Source of the DNA: Okeania hirsuta
GTDB lineage: Bacteria; Cyanobacteriota; Cyanobacteriia; Cyanobacteriales; Microcoleaceae
Direction: 5' to 3'
Length of the DNA stretch: 64,000 bases
Assembly: GCF_003838195.1 (NCBI RefSeq)
Contig: NZ_RCBY01000011.1
Coordinates: forward strand, 1-64,000
Shown: piece by piece, positions 12,401 through 20,847 of the stretch
How the letters are laid out: every line of letters begins with the position of its first letter
Position numbering within the stretch: the first letter of the stretch is position 1
The notes under the pieces: generated by a model
Told to the model about the DNA's origin: nothing
What the model saw: only the letters and a program-made list of their open reading frames with translations
Database searches by the model: none
Made by a program: the position numbers and the translations under genes

Positions 12401-15400
12401 AATAGGAAATCTGTAGATAGCTTTCTCTCAAATTTTCCCAATTTTTCAGCTTCCCTCTGTCTAATAAATTAGTCGGTTTAAATAAAGTATCTTTTTCCAG
12501 GTTCCTTATATCTGATAAATTTGTCTGTTTAAAGAAAATACCTTTTTCCAGAGAAAACTCCTGATTTTTCCGACTCGAAGTATTGGTGTGAGAAATATAA
12601 TTTTCTGAAGGAGTTGCCAAAGGGAAATAGGAAATCTGTAGATAGTTTTCTCTCAAATTTTCCTCATTTTCTGCCTTGAGTCTATCTAAGAAATTTGTCT
12701 CTTTAAATAAAGTACATTTTTCCAGAGAAAACTCCTGATTTTTCCGACTCGAAGTATTGGTGTGAGAAATATAATTTTCTGAAGGAGTTGCCAAAGGGAA
12801 ATAGGAAATCTGTAGATAGTTTTCTCTCAAATTTTCCTCATTTTCTGCCTTGAGTCTATCTAAGAAATTTGTCTCTTTAAATAAAGTACATTTTTCCAGA
12901 GAAAACTCCTGATTTTTCCGACTCGAAGTATTGGTGTGAGAAATATAATTTTCCGAAGAAGTTGTCAAAGATAAAGAGGAAATTTGTAGATGGCTTTCTC
13001 TAGATTTTTCCCCATTTTCTGGCTGAGGTATATTTGAACAATAAGCTTCATTTTTACCTAGTCTTTTGTTATTACTAGAAACCTGCCATTTTTCATAAAC
13101 AGCAGAACCATAAATATTACCGTTTTTAACTCCTGATTCTAATTCCCAGGCAAACTTATCTCCTTCCGGCGTTAAAAAGCGATGGTTTTTTCCCGCATAA
13201 ATTACCGTTCCGCTAGACAAAGTAATTTTCAATATTTCCCTAACACCACTCCGCCACTGTTTAGCAACTTTTGCCTGCCAAACTTTCCTACCATCCGAAG
13301 TTAAAATTATCTCCCCACTCTTAATATTTTCGATCGCCTCTCTCGAACCATCTGGTTGATCGATTAAAGTTCCCTTTGGCAGACACAAAACTCCATAAGT
13401 TTCTTGCAAAATTGGTTCTAACTTTGGATGTTGGTATTCAATTTTCTCCCGCCCATGTTTCCGGTCAATAAATTTAGGAATTAAACCCGCATCTAAAGGT
13501 CCGGGGCGATACAAAGCCAATATAGAAGAAATATCTTCAATAGAAGTAGGCTTCAATTTTTTCACCACATCCACCATGCCAGAAGATTCCAACTGAAATA
13601 CTCCTTCCAAGTCTCCAGACTTTATCAATTCGTAGGTCTTTTTCACATCCTCTGGCATTTTCTTAATATTGCCTCTCGCCAAAATTTCCATTGCCTTTCT
13701 TTCATTAGCTGGTAACTCATCTGGAACTAAAGGAAGATGATGATTTTGCTCAATCAAATCGGCAGTATTCTGAATAATAGTTAAATTTTTCAATCCCAAA
13801 AAATCCATTTTCAACAAACCAAGGGATTCTATATCTTCCATGTGATACTGAGTAATCACAGCTCCATCATTATTCCTTTGTAAAGGCACAATTTCATCTA
13901 GGCGTTCCTTAGAAATTACTACCCCTGCTGCGTGTACTCCAAAAGTCTTATTAGTACCCTCAATTCTGATTGCCATATCTATCCATTGACGAACAGAAAT
14001 TTTACTAACTTTTCCGGCTTGATTATCTTCTATTTGAATTTCATTATTTTCATAAGCTTCCTTAAATTCAGGAGAAGAAGTCTCATCAGAAATCATCACT
14101 TTTAACTTAGCTGGTTTACCCCGTGCAACAGGAATTAACTTTGCCATTTTATTCGCTTCCCCAAACGAAACTCCCAACACTCTCCCCACATCTTTTAATA
14201 CTGCCTTAGATGTCATCCGGTTAAAAGTAATAATTTGGGCAACTCTCTCTTCTCCATACCGTTCAGTCACATAATCAATCATTGCATCTCGGTTTTCAAT
14301 ACAAAAATCTGTATCAATATCTGGCATTGATTTCCGTTCGGGATTCAAAAATCTTTCAAATAATAAGCCATGATGTACCGGATCTATATTAGTAATCCGC
14401 AGAGAATAAGCAACTAATGAACCAGCAGCACTTCCCCTACCAGGTCCGACAGGAATATTTTCATCTCTGGCATATTTTATGTAATCCCAAACCACCAAAA
14501 AATATGTAGAGAAACCTTTATCCTGAAGAACTTTCAATTCAGTTTCCATCCGCTCTTTATATACTGCGGAAATTTCACTTCTTTGTTTAAGTTTCAGCCT
14601 TTCCAATAATCCTTCCCAAGCAAGTTCTTCCAGATAAGTATCGGCATTATGTTCTGGCGGAATGGGATAATCAGGAATTCTTGGTTCTCCTAAAATTCCT
14701 TGATATTTTTCAACTTTATCTGCCACTTCTAATGTATTGGCGATCGCTTCTTCTATAATTTCATTTTCTAGGTGGTCTTTAAATAGTTGCTTCATCTCTT
14801 CAGCAGACTTTAAATATTCGGTACCGCTATACCGCATCCGTTTTACTTCAGAGATTAATTTTTGAGTATTAATACACAACAAAGCATCGTGTGCTTCTAC
14901 GTCTCGACAAGAAATAAAATGAGAATCGTTTGTGGCTACTATTTTTATCTTTAATTTATTGGCAATTTTGACAATTCCAGTATTTACTACTCTATCTTCT
15001 GGGAAACCATGGTCTTGTATTTCTAAATAGTAATCTTCTCCAAATAAATCTTTGTACCACTTAGCTACTGTCTTCGCTTCATCTAATTTTCCCTGCATAA
15101 TATTTTGCGGTACTTCTCCTGCCAAACACCCGCTAGTTACTATCAGACCTTCGTGATATTTTTCTAGTAATTCTTTATTAATACAAGGTCGAGCAAATAT
15201 GCCTTTTCCTTGAAAACCATGTAGATGAGAAAGAGTTGTTAGTTTGACTAAATTTTTATAGCCTTGAGTATTTTTTGCTAATACGACTTGGTGAAATTTT
15301 TTGCCTCTTTGTTGTTTCTCAATTTCTCCATTTATCACATACATTTCATTGCCAATTATGGGTTTAATTCCTTTATTTCTACACAGTTTAATTAATTGAA

Positions 15401-15542
15401 TCGCCCCATACATTACTCCATGGTCTGTCAGAGCAATGGCTGGCATTCCTAGTTCTACTGCTCTATCTATTAATTGTGGTAATTGGGATGCCCCGTCTAA
15501 TAGGCTATAATCGCTATGAATATGTAGGCCAACAAATGACAT
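9453..15542 (-). CDS. dnaE: DNA polymerase III alpha subunit, N-terminal part with two inteins plus N-half of split intein
   Basis: The 2029-aa precursor begins with the PHP domain ([16 protein letters not shown]) and continues into the palm, including the [11 protein letters not shown] and PDIDTDFC motifs with catalytic aspartates. Three inteins interrupt it: residues 720-1375, 1402-1876 and an N-half from 1921 to the end. The extein is therefore about 789 residues, in line with cyanobacterial DnaE-N. The extein pieces between inteins are only 26 and 44 residues long. Each intein begins with Cys. The two complete ones end HN with Cys at +1. Mature polymerase needs two cis-splicing events plus one trans-splicing event with DnaE-C. 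ATG 15542 matches the conserved start of the PHP domain. Trichodesmium is known to carry several DnaE inteins, which fits. Confidence 0.97.
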   Translation of the reverse strand: MSFVGLHIHSDYSLLDGASQLPQLIDRAVELGMPAIALTDHGVMYGAIQLIKLCRNKGIKPIIGNEMYVINGEIEKQQRGKKFHQVVLAKNTQGYKNLVKLTTLSHLHGFQGKGIFARPCINKELLEKYHEGLIVTSGCLAGEVPQNIMQGKLDEAKTVAKWYKDLFGEDYYLEIQDHGFPEDRVVNTGIVKIANKLKIKIVATNDSHFISCRDVEAHDALLCINTQKLISEVKRMRYSGTEYLKSAEEMKQLFKDHLENEIIEEAIANTLEVADKVEKYQGILGEPRIPDYPIPPEHNADTYLEELAWEGLLERLKLKQRSEISAVYKERMETELKVLQDKGFSTYFLVVWDYIKYARDENIPVGPGRGSAAGSLVAYSLRITNIDPVHHGLLFERFLNPERKSMPDIDTDFCIENRDAMIDYVTERYGEERVAQIITFNRMTSKAVLKDVGRVLGVSFGEANKMAKLIPVARGKPAKLKVMISDETSSPEFKEAYENNEIQIEDNQAGKVSKISVRQWIDMAIRIEGTNKTFGVHAAGVVISKERLDEIVPLQRNNDGAVITQYHMEDIESLGLLKMDFLGLKNLTIIQNTADLIEQNHHLPLVPDELPANERKAMEILARGNIKKMPEDVKKTYELIKSGDLEGVFQLESSGMVDVVKKLKPTSIEDISSILALYRPGPLDAGLIPKFIDRKHGREKIEYQHPKLEPILQETYGVLCLPKGTLIDQPDGSREAIENIKSGEIILTSDGRKVWQAKVAKQWRSGVREILKITLSSGTVIYAGKNHRFLTPEGDKFAWELESGVKNGNIYGSAVYEKWQVSSNNKRLGKNEAYCSNIPQPENGEKSRESHLQISSLSLTTSSENYISHTNTSSRKNQEFSLEKCTLFKETNFLDRLKAENEENLRENYLQISYFPLATPSENYISHTNTSSRKNQEFSLEKCTLFKETNFLDRLKAENEENLRENYLQISYFPLATPSENYISHTNTSSRKNQEFSLEKGIFFKQTNLSDIRNLEKDTLFKPTNLLDRGKLKNWENLRESYLQISYFTLTTSSENSIYQTDASSRKNLESFLEKGTLFRQTNFLDRKNWGNEENFRENYLEIFPFSLTTPSEDSISQIDTSSRKNLDSSREKATLFKQTNFLDKPQQENQENFRKNHLQIFYFPLTTTSEDSISQIDTFSRKNQKFSREKATLFRQTNFLDRGKWGNGEKSGERHLQISYFPLTTLSEDSISQTDTLSRKNQKFSREKATLFRQTNFLDRQKLEIRENLRENYLQISYFPLTTLSENSISQTDTFSRKNQKLAQEKPTLNFLDKPQPKNRKNSDIKIYEKNHLQDIRLVYVVSVEEAGKAECFDLEMEDQASPYFLAEGVVVHNCYQEQIMKMAQDLAGYSLGEADLLRRCLSGSTKVIDAATGNLVTLKEIAAKPEYWLSRKVFSLDTKTQQIVQKPITEIHPNGVRDVWEITTRTNRKIKATNDHLFYTVLGWKPLKDFSVGDRLGLPKKIPINHGSQISDAQIKFTAYLIRDGYLSTKSPSCGYFCNSDPELIADFNCCAEELFGSLAPIDQQLHQGKKSVSYVRIGFLSAFNNWVDNHLKFANSRDKEIPDWVFSLSKSQLQLFLGILWSTDGTDVAYNIRTNKTIGYTEYNSTSEVLVRQIQHLLLRLGIVSLFNIKKIKYQGKPYLSYRVQITGREDMLKFCELIEPYLSSYKKQLCESCYLVIQDIEFLRLIRCGSFSSFLFSGTRITNSYSLLSTPYSLREKNQSKHCLPPEIITLIAEAKKASGMTWTEIDKAVGVCRGTMSSGLNFQNTPTRNLSRHKVNRFATAFADEKLKSIANSEVFWDEITSIEYIGKEEVFDLTISETHNFIANDFIVHNCMGKKKVSEMEKHREIFIDGATQRGVHSAVAEDLFEQMIKFAEYCLAYETEIMTVEYGAIPIGKIVEEQIECTVYTVDKNGYIYTQPIAQWHNRGMQEVYEYSLEDGTVIRATPEHKFMTEDGQMLPIDEIFERNLDLKCLRSLAEWEFPIVS
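9456..9782 (-). other. Split intein, N-terminal half (DnaE-n)
   Basis: It runs from Cys1921 of [19 protein letters not shown] to the end of the protein (109 codons). Splicing block A (CLAYETEI) and block B ([14 protein letters not shown]) are clear. The tail after NLDLKCL is longer than the minimal split intein and has no partner residue. Confidence 0.96.
9915..11339 (-). other. Intein 2 in DnaE with LAGLIDADG-type endonuclease domain
   Basis: 475 residues (1402-1876) from CLSGSTKVI to [10 protein letters not shown], inserted between LLRR and CMGKKK of the polymerase. Two dodecapeptide-like motifs, AYLIRDGYL and [11 protein letters not shown], keep their acidic residues, so a LAGLIDADG homing endonuclease is present and may still be active. 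A region near [13 protein letters not shown] looks like a helix-turn-helix. A stretch of the 7-bp repeat ggagtag (about 10267-10301) is built into the coding sequence and translates as a Ser/Tyr/Leu-rich segment. Confidence 0.9.
11418..13385 (-). other. Intein 1 in DnaE carrying eight 58-residue repeats
   Basis: 656 residues (720-1375) from [13 protein letters not shown] to [10 protein letters not shown], inserted between ETYGVL and CYQEQI. Splicing blocks A and B ([15 protein letters not shown]) and F/G are intact. The position normally held by a homing endonuclease is filled by about eight tandem units of ~58 aa (174 bp), each with the motifs [14 protein letters not shown] and [10 protein letters not shown]. 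No LAGLIDADG or HNH motif is visible. Confidence 0.93.
11590..13010 (-). repeat. 174-bp in-frame tandem repeat array inside DnaE intein 1
   Basis: Anchor tccagagaaaact recurs at 12547, 12721 and 12895, so the period is exactly 174 bp. Units in the 12540-13000 part are almost identical, while those toward 11600 have diverged. The SSRKN motif occurs eight times. All but the block near 12480-12540, which has a short unit-internal duplication, and the last unit keep the full length. Confidence 0.92.
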
Positions 15543-16262
15543 TTTTTTTAGATTTTAGAATAAATATTTTAGATAGCTTTATTTTATAAGGAAGAAGTCA
15601 GAAGGAAGAAAGAAGAAGGTTGATATTTAATTTTTGCTGGTATTGGTTTGACTGAAAGTCTTTACCTGTAAAGTTTTTAGGGTTTAATGAAAGGTAGATA
15701 TAAATTAAGCTTATAAATTATTGCTAAGTATATTTGGAATTTAAACTGAATTTGGCAAAAAAAGTTCAAATGAGCTATTTAGGAGGAAAAATGGGGGGAA
15801 TTTGGGTGCGATCGCGTTCTCGTATGCCATTTGTTATAAGTATTGATATGTAAGAGATGTAGGGTGGTTGCTTGTCAAGAAATTTTCGTGTATTTTGGAG
15901 ATAAGTTATTTGCTCTGCATAGGTGCTTATTAAAATGAAATAGGCTTTTAGTTAGTGGGAGTGCGATCGCGCTCCCGTCAATATTATGTAAGTCAAACTA
16001 CAATTAATTAGGGTTTGCTGAATAAAGTCTTTTTGCTGGGGTAGGAGACAGGAGACAGGAGAAATGGGAATGAGCGAGGAGGTAGGAGTAAGAATTGTCT
16101 CTCAATTTTTCTGCCATAATCATCCCAAAATACTAGCATGCATGATCTTTTTCCACCGAAAAGCTGCTACTTTTTTCAACTATAAAACGCTAAAACCAAT
16201 ATCAGTCAATACTTTTAGAATTAATCAGCAAGCCCTAATTATGTTTATATCAAATCACTATT
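15543..16262. other. Intergenic region with MITE
   Basis: The gap between dnaE-N and the 540-aa gene holds a GTGGGAGTGCGATCGCGCTCCCGTC palindrome-like block (about 15956-15979) and a complete MITE at 16011-16235. The small frame at 16064 lies inside the MITE and is not a gene. Confidence 0.65.
16011..16235 (+). mobile_element. MITE, GGGTTTGCTGA-ended family
   Basis: 225 bp with ends GGGTTTGCTGAATAAAG and TTAATCAGCAAGCCC. The same six bases TAATTA flank both sides, consistent with a target duplication or a palindromic target. A ggagaca run and the tctgccataatcatcccaaaatact block are shared with the 42911 copy. Confidence 0.85.
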
Positions 16263-17885
16263 ATGGCGACTAAAAACGTCGATCTAACTTTGAAATGGCT
16301 ACTTCAATCTGAATCGCGAGAGAAATTTATTCCTAGTTTAGGTAGAGAGCCATGGATAACTGTTTATTTTGATAAAGTTACTGAAAACGAGAATCTTGGT
16401 ATATTTTCAGCCTTGATTCCAAATGCTGATGTTGAAACTTCTCTAAGCAAGATTTCTTGGGATTTCCATCTTGAAGATGGGCATCTATGTTTCAATAAAA
16501 ATCTTAACTATTTGCGGTTTGGAAACTTAGATGATGTAGAACCGTTTATAATTCATCGGGATTTTCATGGCATTCGTGACTCATATAACGAAATGATTGA
16601 AGAGTTTCGACACTTTCATCGTTTGTACCACGATTTTGAAAAAAATCAACTTATCAAATTTGATGATAGAGGAGATGAAACTGTAGTAGCAAAACTTGAA
16701 ATGGATAAAGTTGAAGTTCGTCTCAAAGAAGTGCGTCAATTTCTTGCTGTAAAAGAGATGTACTTAGCAATTTATTTTGACTTTAAACGATATTCTGAAT
16801 TAATACTTGATGAATTTCCACAGGAATTAGAGCATAAAAATAAACAGGATTTAACTTACTATAGACTTTGCGCAAGTTCGGCAGAAAATTTTCATATAGC
16901 CAACTACAAATCCTTCTCATACTTGTGTGGAAAAAAACTGATTCCTCCATTTCCACTCAATCGCTGTGGAATGTGGCCATTCAATGATAAGGACAAGGAA
17001 AACTACATTGATTTCATTATTGGAGTGGATGAAAATGGAGATTCAGTCAAATATTCTTGTAATCCAGATGAGCTTGCAAACTACTTTGGTGCTAATCCAG
17101 ATGCTCCTAACTATCTCACACCTGTTTTCTTTCGGCGCGAAGTTCTTACAAAATATTATGCTCATCCAGAACAATACTCGGTTGAGGATGGATTTCTAAG
17201 ATGTCAAGGATTATGGGGATTGAAACTTGATAATAATCATCCTGAATACATAACTGTCTTCCTTGGAGACTTAGCATCTTTGCCATCAGATGAACAAATA
17301 TATTGGCGTAGTTACAATATTCTACCTGAAGGAAAGATTAGTAAAGTTAATTTTGATCGTAGCTTTCAACTAACACCTGCTCCTCCAGAACAAATTGACC
17401 TTATGTTTAAGGATCGTTTTGTTAGGTTTTCTAAGAATTGGAAAGAATCTATGGGATGGAGTCTTTTTCGGGAATTAGCTGAATCAGACCAGTATCTTTT
17501 TGAAACTTTGCGCATTCCCCTGACAAATAGTCAGGCAGAATTTGATTCACAGGTTCTTGCTCTGACAAAGATTTTGATTGATTCTCTAAATGAGAGGGAA
17601 ATTGTTAAGGCAACACCAGTAGGTAATACCGAAATAAAGGGAATATCTAAATTCCAGCAGTTCCTCAAAGCTCATCAATATCCAAACTATGAGCAGCAGA
17701 TAAAATTCTTGAGAAATTTGCAAGAACTTCGTTCAGCTAGCGTGACTCATCGTAAGGGCGACAATTACAAAAAGATTGCCAAAGCTTTCGGATTGAAAGA
17801 CAGTAACCGTTCTCATGTGCTGAAGAACATTCTTGTTGAAGTTAGAGACTTTCTTGTATCACTTGAGAGACACTTTTGTGAATAA
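16263..17885 (+). CDS. Unknown 540-aa protein with C-terminal HEPN-like motif
   Basis: I do not recognise this family. The protein is soluble, rich in charged and aromatic residues, with no signal peptide or membrane segment. Residues from about 105 to 175 are helical with coiled-coil tendency. Near the C-terminus, Arg490-Ser-Ala-Ser-Val-Thr-His496 (LRSASVTHRKG) fits the R-x4-6-H motif of HEPN ribonucleases and HEPN-like helical bundles and sits in a predicted helical region. That is a motif-level resemblance only; the residue after Arg is Ser, where active HEPN usually has a polar N/D/H. It stands alone between a MITE and a zone of broken toxin-antitoxin genes, so an accessory or defence role is possible but unproven. 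The ATG at 16263 overlaps the end of the MITE flank, so part of its leader is transposon DNA. Confidence 0.6.
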   Translation: MATKNVDLTLKWLLQSESREKFIPSLGREPWITVYFDKVTENENLGIFSALIPNADVETSLSKISWDFHLEDGHLCFNKNLNYLRFGNLDDVEPFIIHRDFHGIRDSYNEMIEEFRHFHRLYHDFEKNQLIKFDDRGDETVVAKLEMDKVEVRLKEVRQFLAVKEMYLAIYFDFKRYSELILDEFPQELEHKNKQDLTYYRLCASSAENFHIANYKSFSYLCGKKLIPPFPLNRCGMWPFNDKDKENYIDFIIGVDENGDSVKYSCNPDELANYFGANPDAPNYLTPVFFRREVLTKYYAHPEQYSVEDGFLRCQGLWGLKLDNNHPEYITVFLGDLASLPSDEQIYWRSYNILPEGKISKVNFDRSFQLTPAPPEQIDLMFKDRFVRFSKNWKESMGWSLFRELAESDQYLFETLRIPLTNSQAEFDSQVLALTKILIDSLNEREIVKATPVGNTEIKGISKFQQFLKAHQYPNYEQQIKFLRNLQELRSASVTHRKGDNYKKIAKAFGLKDSNRSHVLKNILVEVRDFLVSLERHFCE

Positions 17886-17944
17886 AGCAACAAGTAGGGA
17901 AAGACCATGATATTCCTCCCAAAAAGATGGTAAGGTAACAGACT

Positions 17945-18176
17945 TCATAACTTATCATAGTCAATTGTTTGCCCTTTTCCTTCAGCAATTTACTGTTTCG
18001 CCTGTCTCGCTGCTACTACTAACTTGCTTTGGGTTTTTTCAAAAGATTTATCCTACTTTAATACCAATTTGAAAATCTGCAATATATTCTCGTAAATGCT
18101 CAAAAATTCTTTCCTGCTGCTCATCAGAAAGAGACTCTAAAATTTTTACAACAGTTGCTATATTTTCTCTTGACAT
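17945..18176 (-). pseudogene. Broken antitoxin-like small protein
   Basis: The minus strand reads MSRENIATVVKILESLSDEQ and on to about residue 42. A frameshift near 18050 follows, after which DKSFEKTQSKLVVAARQAKQ continues, then an in-frame stop and IAEGKGQTIDYDKL. Joined, this matches a common cyanobacterial ~75-aa family that usually precedes a RelE/ParE-like toxin. One frameshift and one nonsense codon make it a pseudogene. No toxin partner remains. Confidence 0.7.
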
Positions 18177-18342
18177 TGTTTTTATAAGTAGTAGGATTTA
18201 ATGCAAATAAATAATCACATCATCAGTAAATTATAATTTATGCAATATTGTTTGAAGTGCAGTATTTTTATCATAAAGTCAAATTAATTGGCGTTTCCTT
18301 GATTACTATATTTTAATCTCTACTCAGCAAAGGAGAAGTCTA

Positions 18343-18579
18343 ATGAGTTTGTCTGTCATTGATGAGGTAGTCGAACAATTAAAAGTTATGCCACAGTACA
18401 AAGTTATGCCACAGTACTTAGTATTGCAAGTGCTTGAATTGGCTCGGAAATTGCTAAAAACTCAAGTTAGAGGTATTTCAGGAACACAATTATTACCTTT
18501 TGCTGGCTCAATTTCTCCTGAAGACCTTCAAACTATGGACGAAGCAATTAAACAAGGTTGTGAACAAAATGAGTGGTAA
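18343..18579 (+). CDS. VapB-like antitoxin with internal hexapeptide duplication
   Basis: The 78-aa protein belongs to a short cyanobacterial antitoxin family. The C-terminal LLPFAGSISPEDLQTMDEAIKQ segment (about 51-72) is the typical toxin-binding tail and is followed directly by a PIN-domain toxin start. An 18-bp tandem duplication gives KVMPQY twice (residues 14-25), which may be a recent slippage event. A purine-rich AAAGGAGAAG ribosome binding site lies upstream of ATG 18343. The antitoxin frame looks intact while its toxin is truncated, so the module cannot act as an addiction system now. Confidence 0.75.
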   Translation: MSLSVIDEVVEQLKVMPQYKVMPQYLVLQVLELARKLLKTQVRGISGTQLLPFAGSISPEDLQTMDEAIKQGCEQNEW

Positions 18580-18637
18580 ATACCTTCTAGATACAAACAT
18601 TATTACTGCGCTCTTTGCCAACGAAGCAGGACAGTAA
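18569..18637 (+). pseudogene. Truncated VapC-type PIN toxin
   Basis: ATG 18569 overlaps the antitoxin stop by 11 bp. The frame reads MSGKYLLDTNIITALFANEA and ends after 22 codons. LLDTN is the first catalytic block of PIN ribonucleases. The remaining ~110 residues are missing, and unrelated sequence follows at once. Confidence 0.75.
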
Positions 18638-18677
18638 TTTCATTTGCCCAGAGGTCAAGTCCGGCTACGTCCTGAGC

Positions 18678-18840
18678 AAATAGGACTCCTTTTGTTATGT
18701 TCGGTTTGCAATTGTGCTAATTGTTGTTGGTAAGTGGTGAAATCTTGGATTTGAGTGGTGGAAAAGGCGAGGTGGATTATTTGTTCGCCCAAGTCGCGGA
18801 GTTTGTGGAAGTCTTCGGTAAGATGGGGGTAGCGATCGCT
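18678..18840 (-). pseudogene. Remnant of type ISP restriction-modification protein
   Basis: On the minus strand one open stretch reads YPHLTEDFHKLRDLGEQIIH, then LAFSTTQIQDFTTYQQQLAQ. The first part matches the conserved C-terminal region of cyanobacterial type ISP restriction/methylase proteins as I remember them. Only about 50 residues survive, with no start. Confidence 0.5.
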
Positions 18841-18984
18841 ATGGATTTAATCAGATATTCTTCGGCTTCAGAATAGCAACTTAAATCTTTATAAATTAAT
18901 CCCAAATTGTTGGAAATATTTGCTACTAATATATTTTATTTGTAAGCAGAAGAGATTAACACCTTTGGAAAAAGAATGTGTTTG

Positions 18985-19147
18985 AATAATCAGGGCAGTT
19001 AAAAGACATATACAGGCAATGTCCCTTAGACTAAAAAGATAAATTATGACCTAACAAATAGTATCAAAGCTATTCATTCTGACCCCTGACTCCTGACTTC
19101 TAAGAAATAACCTAGTTATTTGTAGCAAATATTTATCAAATTGGTAT
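18985..19147 (+). mobile_element. MITE-like repeat, ATACCA-ended family (left end decayed)
   Basis: This matches 450-605 closely (aataatcagggca, aggcaatgtccctt, tatttgtagcaaa...ttggtat). Its right end lies 10 bp before the ATG of the first GTPase-like gene, so the element supplies that gene's leader. Confidence 0.65.
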
Positions 19148-19157
19148 TAACTCTAAA

Positions 19158-19901
19158 ATGGGAGTAGTTTATATAGGCGATCGCGCCGTCGGGAAAACTC
19201 ACTTAGCATTAGAATTGGCCAATCCCCAAGGAAATTATGTCCAGGTTTCTTTGGTCAATCAAAATTATCAAAATCTCCAGGCAAATTTACTTAATTTAGA
19301 TGGCACTTCTAAACCTACTCAAAGTATTGAAAAGCGTTCTTTGGATGTGAAAGTTAGACTTTCTACTGGTATAAGCAAAATTTCTGTAGATTGGATAGAT
19401 TCTCCTGGGGAATTATTTCGTAGGTCATGGCAATCTGAGCATATTAATGAATGGCAAGATTTTAAAGAAACAATGGGTAAAAGTGAAGGAATTTTTTTAA
19501 TTGTTCCTCCCTATAGAGAAATTTTACAGCCTCATATTAACCAGGAAAATTATATTACTCAGCAACAATGGTGTAATAGATTTAATCGTTGGACAGACTT
19601 TTTTATTTATGATTGTCCTCAAGCTCGACGTATTGTAATATGCATGAATAAAGCTGATTTAATTGATTGTAATCTTGAGCAAGAAATTTCTAAATTGGCT
19701 TATTTACCTCATGGTTATACTATGAATTGGCTGCAACGGCATAATTATGTAGTTAATAGTTATTTTTTACCACTAAAACAACAGTTAGAACAAATAAATA
19801 GCAGTCGTTATGGTTTATCTGTTCGGTGTTTTATTACCAGTATTTATCACCGTAGTTTATTAGAATTACCTTGGATTTATTTAGCTAGTTATTTAGTTTA
19901 A
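19158..19901 (+). CDS. P-loop GTPase-like protein A
   Basis: This 247-aa soluble protein has a Walker A (G1) motif GDRAVGKT at residues 7-14, a G3-like WIDSPGE motif and a G4-like NKAD in CMNKADLID. These are the marks of a TRAFAC/Ras-like GTPase domain with little else. It is the most diverged of three similar genes in this cluster and lacks the C-terminal W-K/R-P-Y/F-G-x-V-S-P motif that the other two share. Expected activity is GTP binding and hydrolysis. Partners may be the other two GTPases and the membrane protein at 23105. The start at ATG 19158 is forced by the P-loop lying seven residues in. A 946-bp repeat-filled gap separates it from gene B, so it is probably transcribed separately. 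Confidence 0.7.
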   Translation: MGVVYIGDRAVGKTHLALELANPQGNYVQVSLVNQNYQNLQANLLNLDGTSKPTQSIEKRSLDVKVRLSTGISKISVDWIDSPGELFRRSWQSEHINEWQDFKETMGKSEGIFLIVPPYREILQPHINQENYITQQQWCNRFNRWTDFFIYDCPQARRIVICMNKADLIDCNLEQEISKLAYLPHGYTMNWLQRHNYVVNSYFLPLKQQLEQINSSRYGLSVRCFITSIYHRSLLELPWIYLASYLV

Positions 19902-20188
19902 AAGAAGCAATAAGGAAGAGGGAAGAGGGAAGAAGGCAACAAGGGTAGTTGTGAATTATAATGGTATAGCTAGTGGGAGCATCTTACTCCCGTTCTAAAA
20001 ATAAGGAAGAAGGAAAAAGCAAGAAGGTAAGAGTGAAAGTTTTGTCATTGAGTTAGATATTTCCTTTTGTCAAACAAGCAAGTTAAATTAATCAATAGTA
20101 AAGTAAGTATTTCCTGCGGAATGCTGCGCAAACAGCCATCAGCTATTAGCTATTGATGAGAGGAGGAATTCAACAATTAATAATTAAT

Positions 20189-20326
20189 AGAGTTGTCGCT
20201 AAATAAAGGGAAAAAATCACTCTAACCTAGACAGAGCAATAATTCTAAGCATTTTTGCCTTTCAATAGCTACAATTCTTACAGAACAAGGTTTTTGGTTT
20301 TTTTTAAGTTATAAAGCGACAAGTCT
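20189..20326 (+). mobile_element. 138-bp MITE with the ends of the IS5-like element at 51736
   Basis: It starts AGAGTTGTCGCTAAATAAAG and ends TTATAAAGCGACAAGTCT, an inverted repeat. AAT flanks both sides. The same ends and the same AAT duplication bound the degenerate IS at 51736-52787, so this is its non-autonomous derivative. Confidence 0.8.
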
Positions 20327-20343
20327 AATAATTAATAATTAAC

Positions 20344-20441
20344 AATTACCTCTCTTTGGAAAGAAGAGGATTGACTAATCATGAAAAATTTTTCTTGTTT
20401 CTCCTTTAAAGGAGAGGCTTTAGACCACAATTTATCGGTAA
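20344..20441 (+). repeat. Interspersed repeat, AATTACCTCTC...TCGGTAAA family
   Basis: 98 bp, aattacctctctttggaaag to atcggtaaa, with the internal tcctttaaaggagaggcttt hairpin. Confidence 0.75.
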
Positions 20442-20519
20442 AAGCAATTGAAAAATTGAGAGAGAATTAAAAGTTATATCAAGTTGCACTGATTAACCAC
20501 AATATAAAAAGATGGCATA

Positions 20520-20705
20520 CTCCTCAAGAGTCATCTTAAGATGACTTAAACTATTAGCCAAGGATTGAAATCCTTGGCGAGGTTAGCGAGCCATGTTATC
20601 CGCCAAGAAATAAATTTCTAGGATCAAAGCAGAAGTCATCTAAAGATGACTAAAGATAGCTAATTTATTATGGCTAATTAATGAGACTTGATATTACTGC
20701 CAAGG
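20520..20705 (-). repeat. Hairpin-rich dispersed repeat (uninterrupted copy)
   Basis: On the minus strand it reads atatcaagtctcattaatta, gccataataaattagctatc and then agtcatctttagatgactt. The same sequence at 42890-43250 is split by a MITE, so this copy is the empty site. Palindromes agtcatctttagatgact and aaggatttcaatcctt lie inside. Confidence 0.8.
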
Positions 20706-20847
20706 TACGCTCCTTCAACCTTAGAAGGAATTATTCATTATTTGCTGTTTGCGTAGCATCCCGTAGGGAAGTGCTGACTACTGAGAGCTGTTTGCGCAGC
20801 ATTCCGCAGGAAATGCTTACATAGTAAACACAGATTTAATCAAAAAA

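Larger units (their letters stand above)
19902..20847. other. Repeat-filled gap between GTPase-like genes A and B
   Basis: It contains, in order, gaagaggga runs, a gtgggagcatcttactccc palindrome (about 19973), a GC-rich tgcggaatgctgcgcaaac block, an AGACTTGTCGC-ended MITE (20189-20326), an AATTACCTCTC repeat (20344-20441), and the empty-site copy of a hairpin-rich repeat (about 20520-20705). No gene is visible. Confidence 0.7.

Noticed and set aside
16064-16273. 69-codon frame before the 540-aa gene
   Set aside because: It lies almost wholly inside the MITE at 16011-16235.
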